NCBI GenBank assembly: GCA_023511795.1 | Contig: JAIMAU010000004.1 | Span: 1 to 64,000, forward strand | DNA length: 64,000 nt | Direction of reading: 5' to 3' | From: Armatimonadota bacterium | Lineage (GTDB): Bacteria; Armatimonadota; UBA5829; DTJY01 | Shown here: in pieces, positions 63,660-64,000 of the stretch | Layout: every line of letters starts with the position of its first letter | How positions within the stretch are numbered: position 1 is the first letter of the stretch | Program-made: the position numbers and the translations under genes | The notes under the pieces: model-generated | What the model saw: the letters and a program-made list of their open reading frames with translations, nothing else | Database searches by the model: none | Told to the model about the DNA's origin: nothing

Positions 63660-63748
63660 GCCTGGAAAGTTATTCAAAAATCCCCAAGCGACTCAAAATT
63701 ATCCAAACAACCCTATTATTTTCCTTTCAGAGCTTTATCCCAGCTTAT

Positions 63749-63765
63749 TTGGCATTCTTCTTGCA
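63749..63765 (+). promoter_or_regulatory. Sigma-54-type promoter 1
   Basis: TTGGCATTCTTCTTGCA contains the -24 GG and -12 GC with exactly ten bases between, and the flanking TTGGCA and TTGCA match the RpoN consensus. Confidence 0.7.
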
Positions 63766-63858
63766 TTATCCCCCATTGAACCCTCTAAGGGGTAAAGTGG
63801 GACTTGCAAAACCATCCAATCGATGGCCAGAGCAAAAAAATTAAAATCCAAAGTTCGA

Positions 63859-63875
63859 TTGGCATGATAATTGCA
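63859..63875 (+). promoter_or_regulatory. Sigma-54-type promoter 2
   Basis: TTGGCATGATAATTGCA again has GG and GC ten bases apart with near-consensus flanks, exactly 110 bases after the first site and in the same direction. Confidence 0.7.
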
Positions 63876-64000
63876 AGTACCTCTATTGGAGTGAAGAGCA
63901 AAGCACGCCACTGATGAAAGAGAGAGAAATCTCTAAAGCAGGTTAAGAGCTCTCACTCTCAAAGAAAGAACGGAATTTAAAATCCGCGGACGATGTGATT

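Larger units (their letters stand above)
63660..64000. other. Gene-free tail, likely regulatory region of the next gene
   Basis: About 340 bases without a credible coding frame. Two sigma-54-type promoters are present (listed separately). Past the second one the sequence is purine-rich with AGAGAG/CTCTCA repeats and no recognised structure. Confidence 0.6.

Overview
This is bacterial chromosomal DNA of moderate GC (mid-40s percent by eye). It is densely packed and has no insertion sequences, CRISPR arrays, rRNA or recognisable tRNA genes. The gene content points to a diderm from a poorly cultured phylum: O-antigen-type ABC export (Wzm/Wzt), Kdo enzymes KdsD/KdsC, a LolA-like secreted protein, menaquinone made by the futalosine route, PilT, sigma-54-type promoters, TrmFO and a long-form hibernation factor. 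The many secreted carbohydrate-active proteins resemble those of Armatimonadota or Planctomycetota-like lineages. The phylum is an inference; no marker in the window settles it.

Layout. (1) 1-8491, minus strand: a surface-polysaccharide operon with Wzm and Wzt, two PLP aminotransferase-fold enzymes, a GNAT and a FemAB-like acyltransferase, and three glycosyltransferases, the last cut by the window edge. (2) 8802-11708, plus: a large secreted deacetylase/FN3/OB-fold protein that appears to start at CTG. (3) 11705-17629, minus: a tightly overlapping menaquinone operon ubiD-ubiX-ubiA(mqnP)-mqnE-mqnA-mqnC. (4) 17722-20825, minus: endonuclease III, a thioesterase, a DUF2007 protein, a LolA-like protein and a DUF4432 epimerase-like protein. 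(5) 20909-26363, minus: kdsD-kdsC-metallophosphatase and two multi-pass GT39/PMT-like proteins, probably an envelope glycan operon. (6) 26528-33051: an SGNH hydrolase facing a sugar-catabolic operon (dehydrogenase, DapA-like lyase, aldo/keto reductase, flavodoxin, glycoside hydrolase). (7) 33339-36596: a small membrane protein with a NapH/YccM-like iron-sulfur protein, a rhomboid-like pseudoprotease, and pilT. (8) 36673-42495, minus: two tandem paralogous PQQ-propeller/FN3/NodB proteins of about 970 aa. (9) 42766-44649, minus: a GGDEF plus HD-GYP signalling protein. (10) 44837-63659, all plus: ridA, a cupin, YjbQ, a glycoside-hydrolase-like protein, hpf, a sugar kinase, class II aldolase, a DegT-like enzyme, a deacetylase-like protein, a GH78 rhamnosidase, dprA, topA, an oxidoreductase, trmFO and a YprB-like nuclease. 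(11) 63660-64000: a gene-free tail with two sigma-54-type promoters aimed at a gene beyond the window.

Functional themes are envelope glycan synthesis and export (regions 1 and 5), plant-type or exopolysaccharide sugar processing (2, 6, 8 and parts of 10), respiratory quinone synthesis (3) and type IV pilus/c-di-GMP functions (pilT, GGDEF/HD-GYP, possibly the sigma-54 gene past the end). Gene direction is almost entirely minus before about 44.7 kb and plus after it.

The most notable observations are the CTG start at 8802, the tandem deacetylase paralogs of which one has a broken metal site, the paired sigma-54 promoters, a perfect consensus promoter upstream of a gene-free structured region before topA, and catalytic-residue losses in the rhomboid-like protein and the metallophosphatase.
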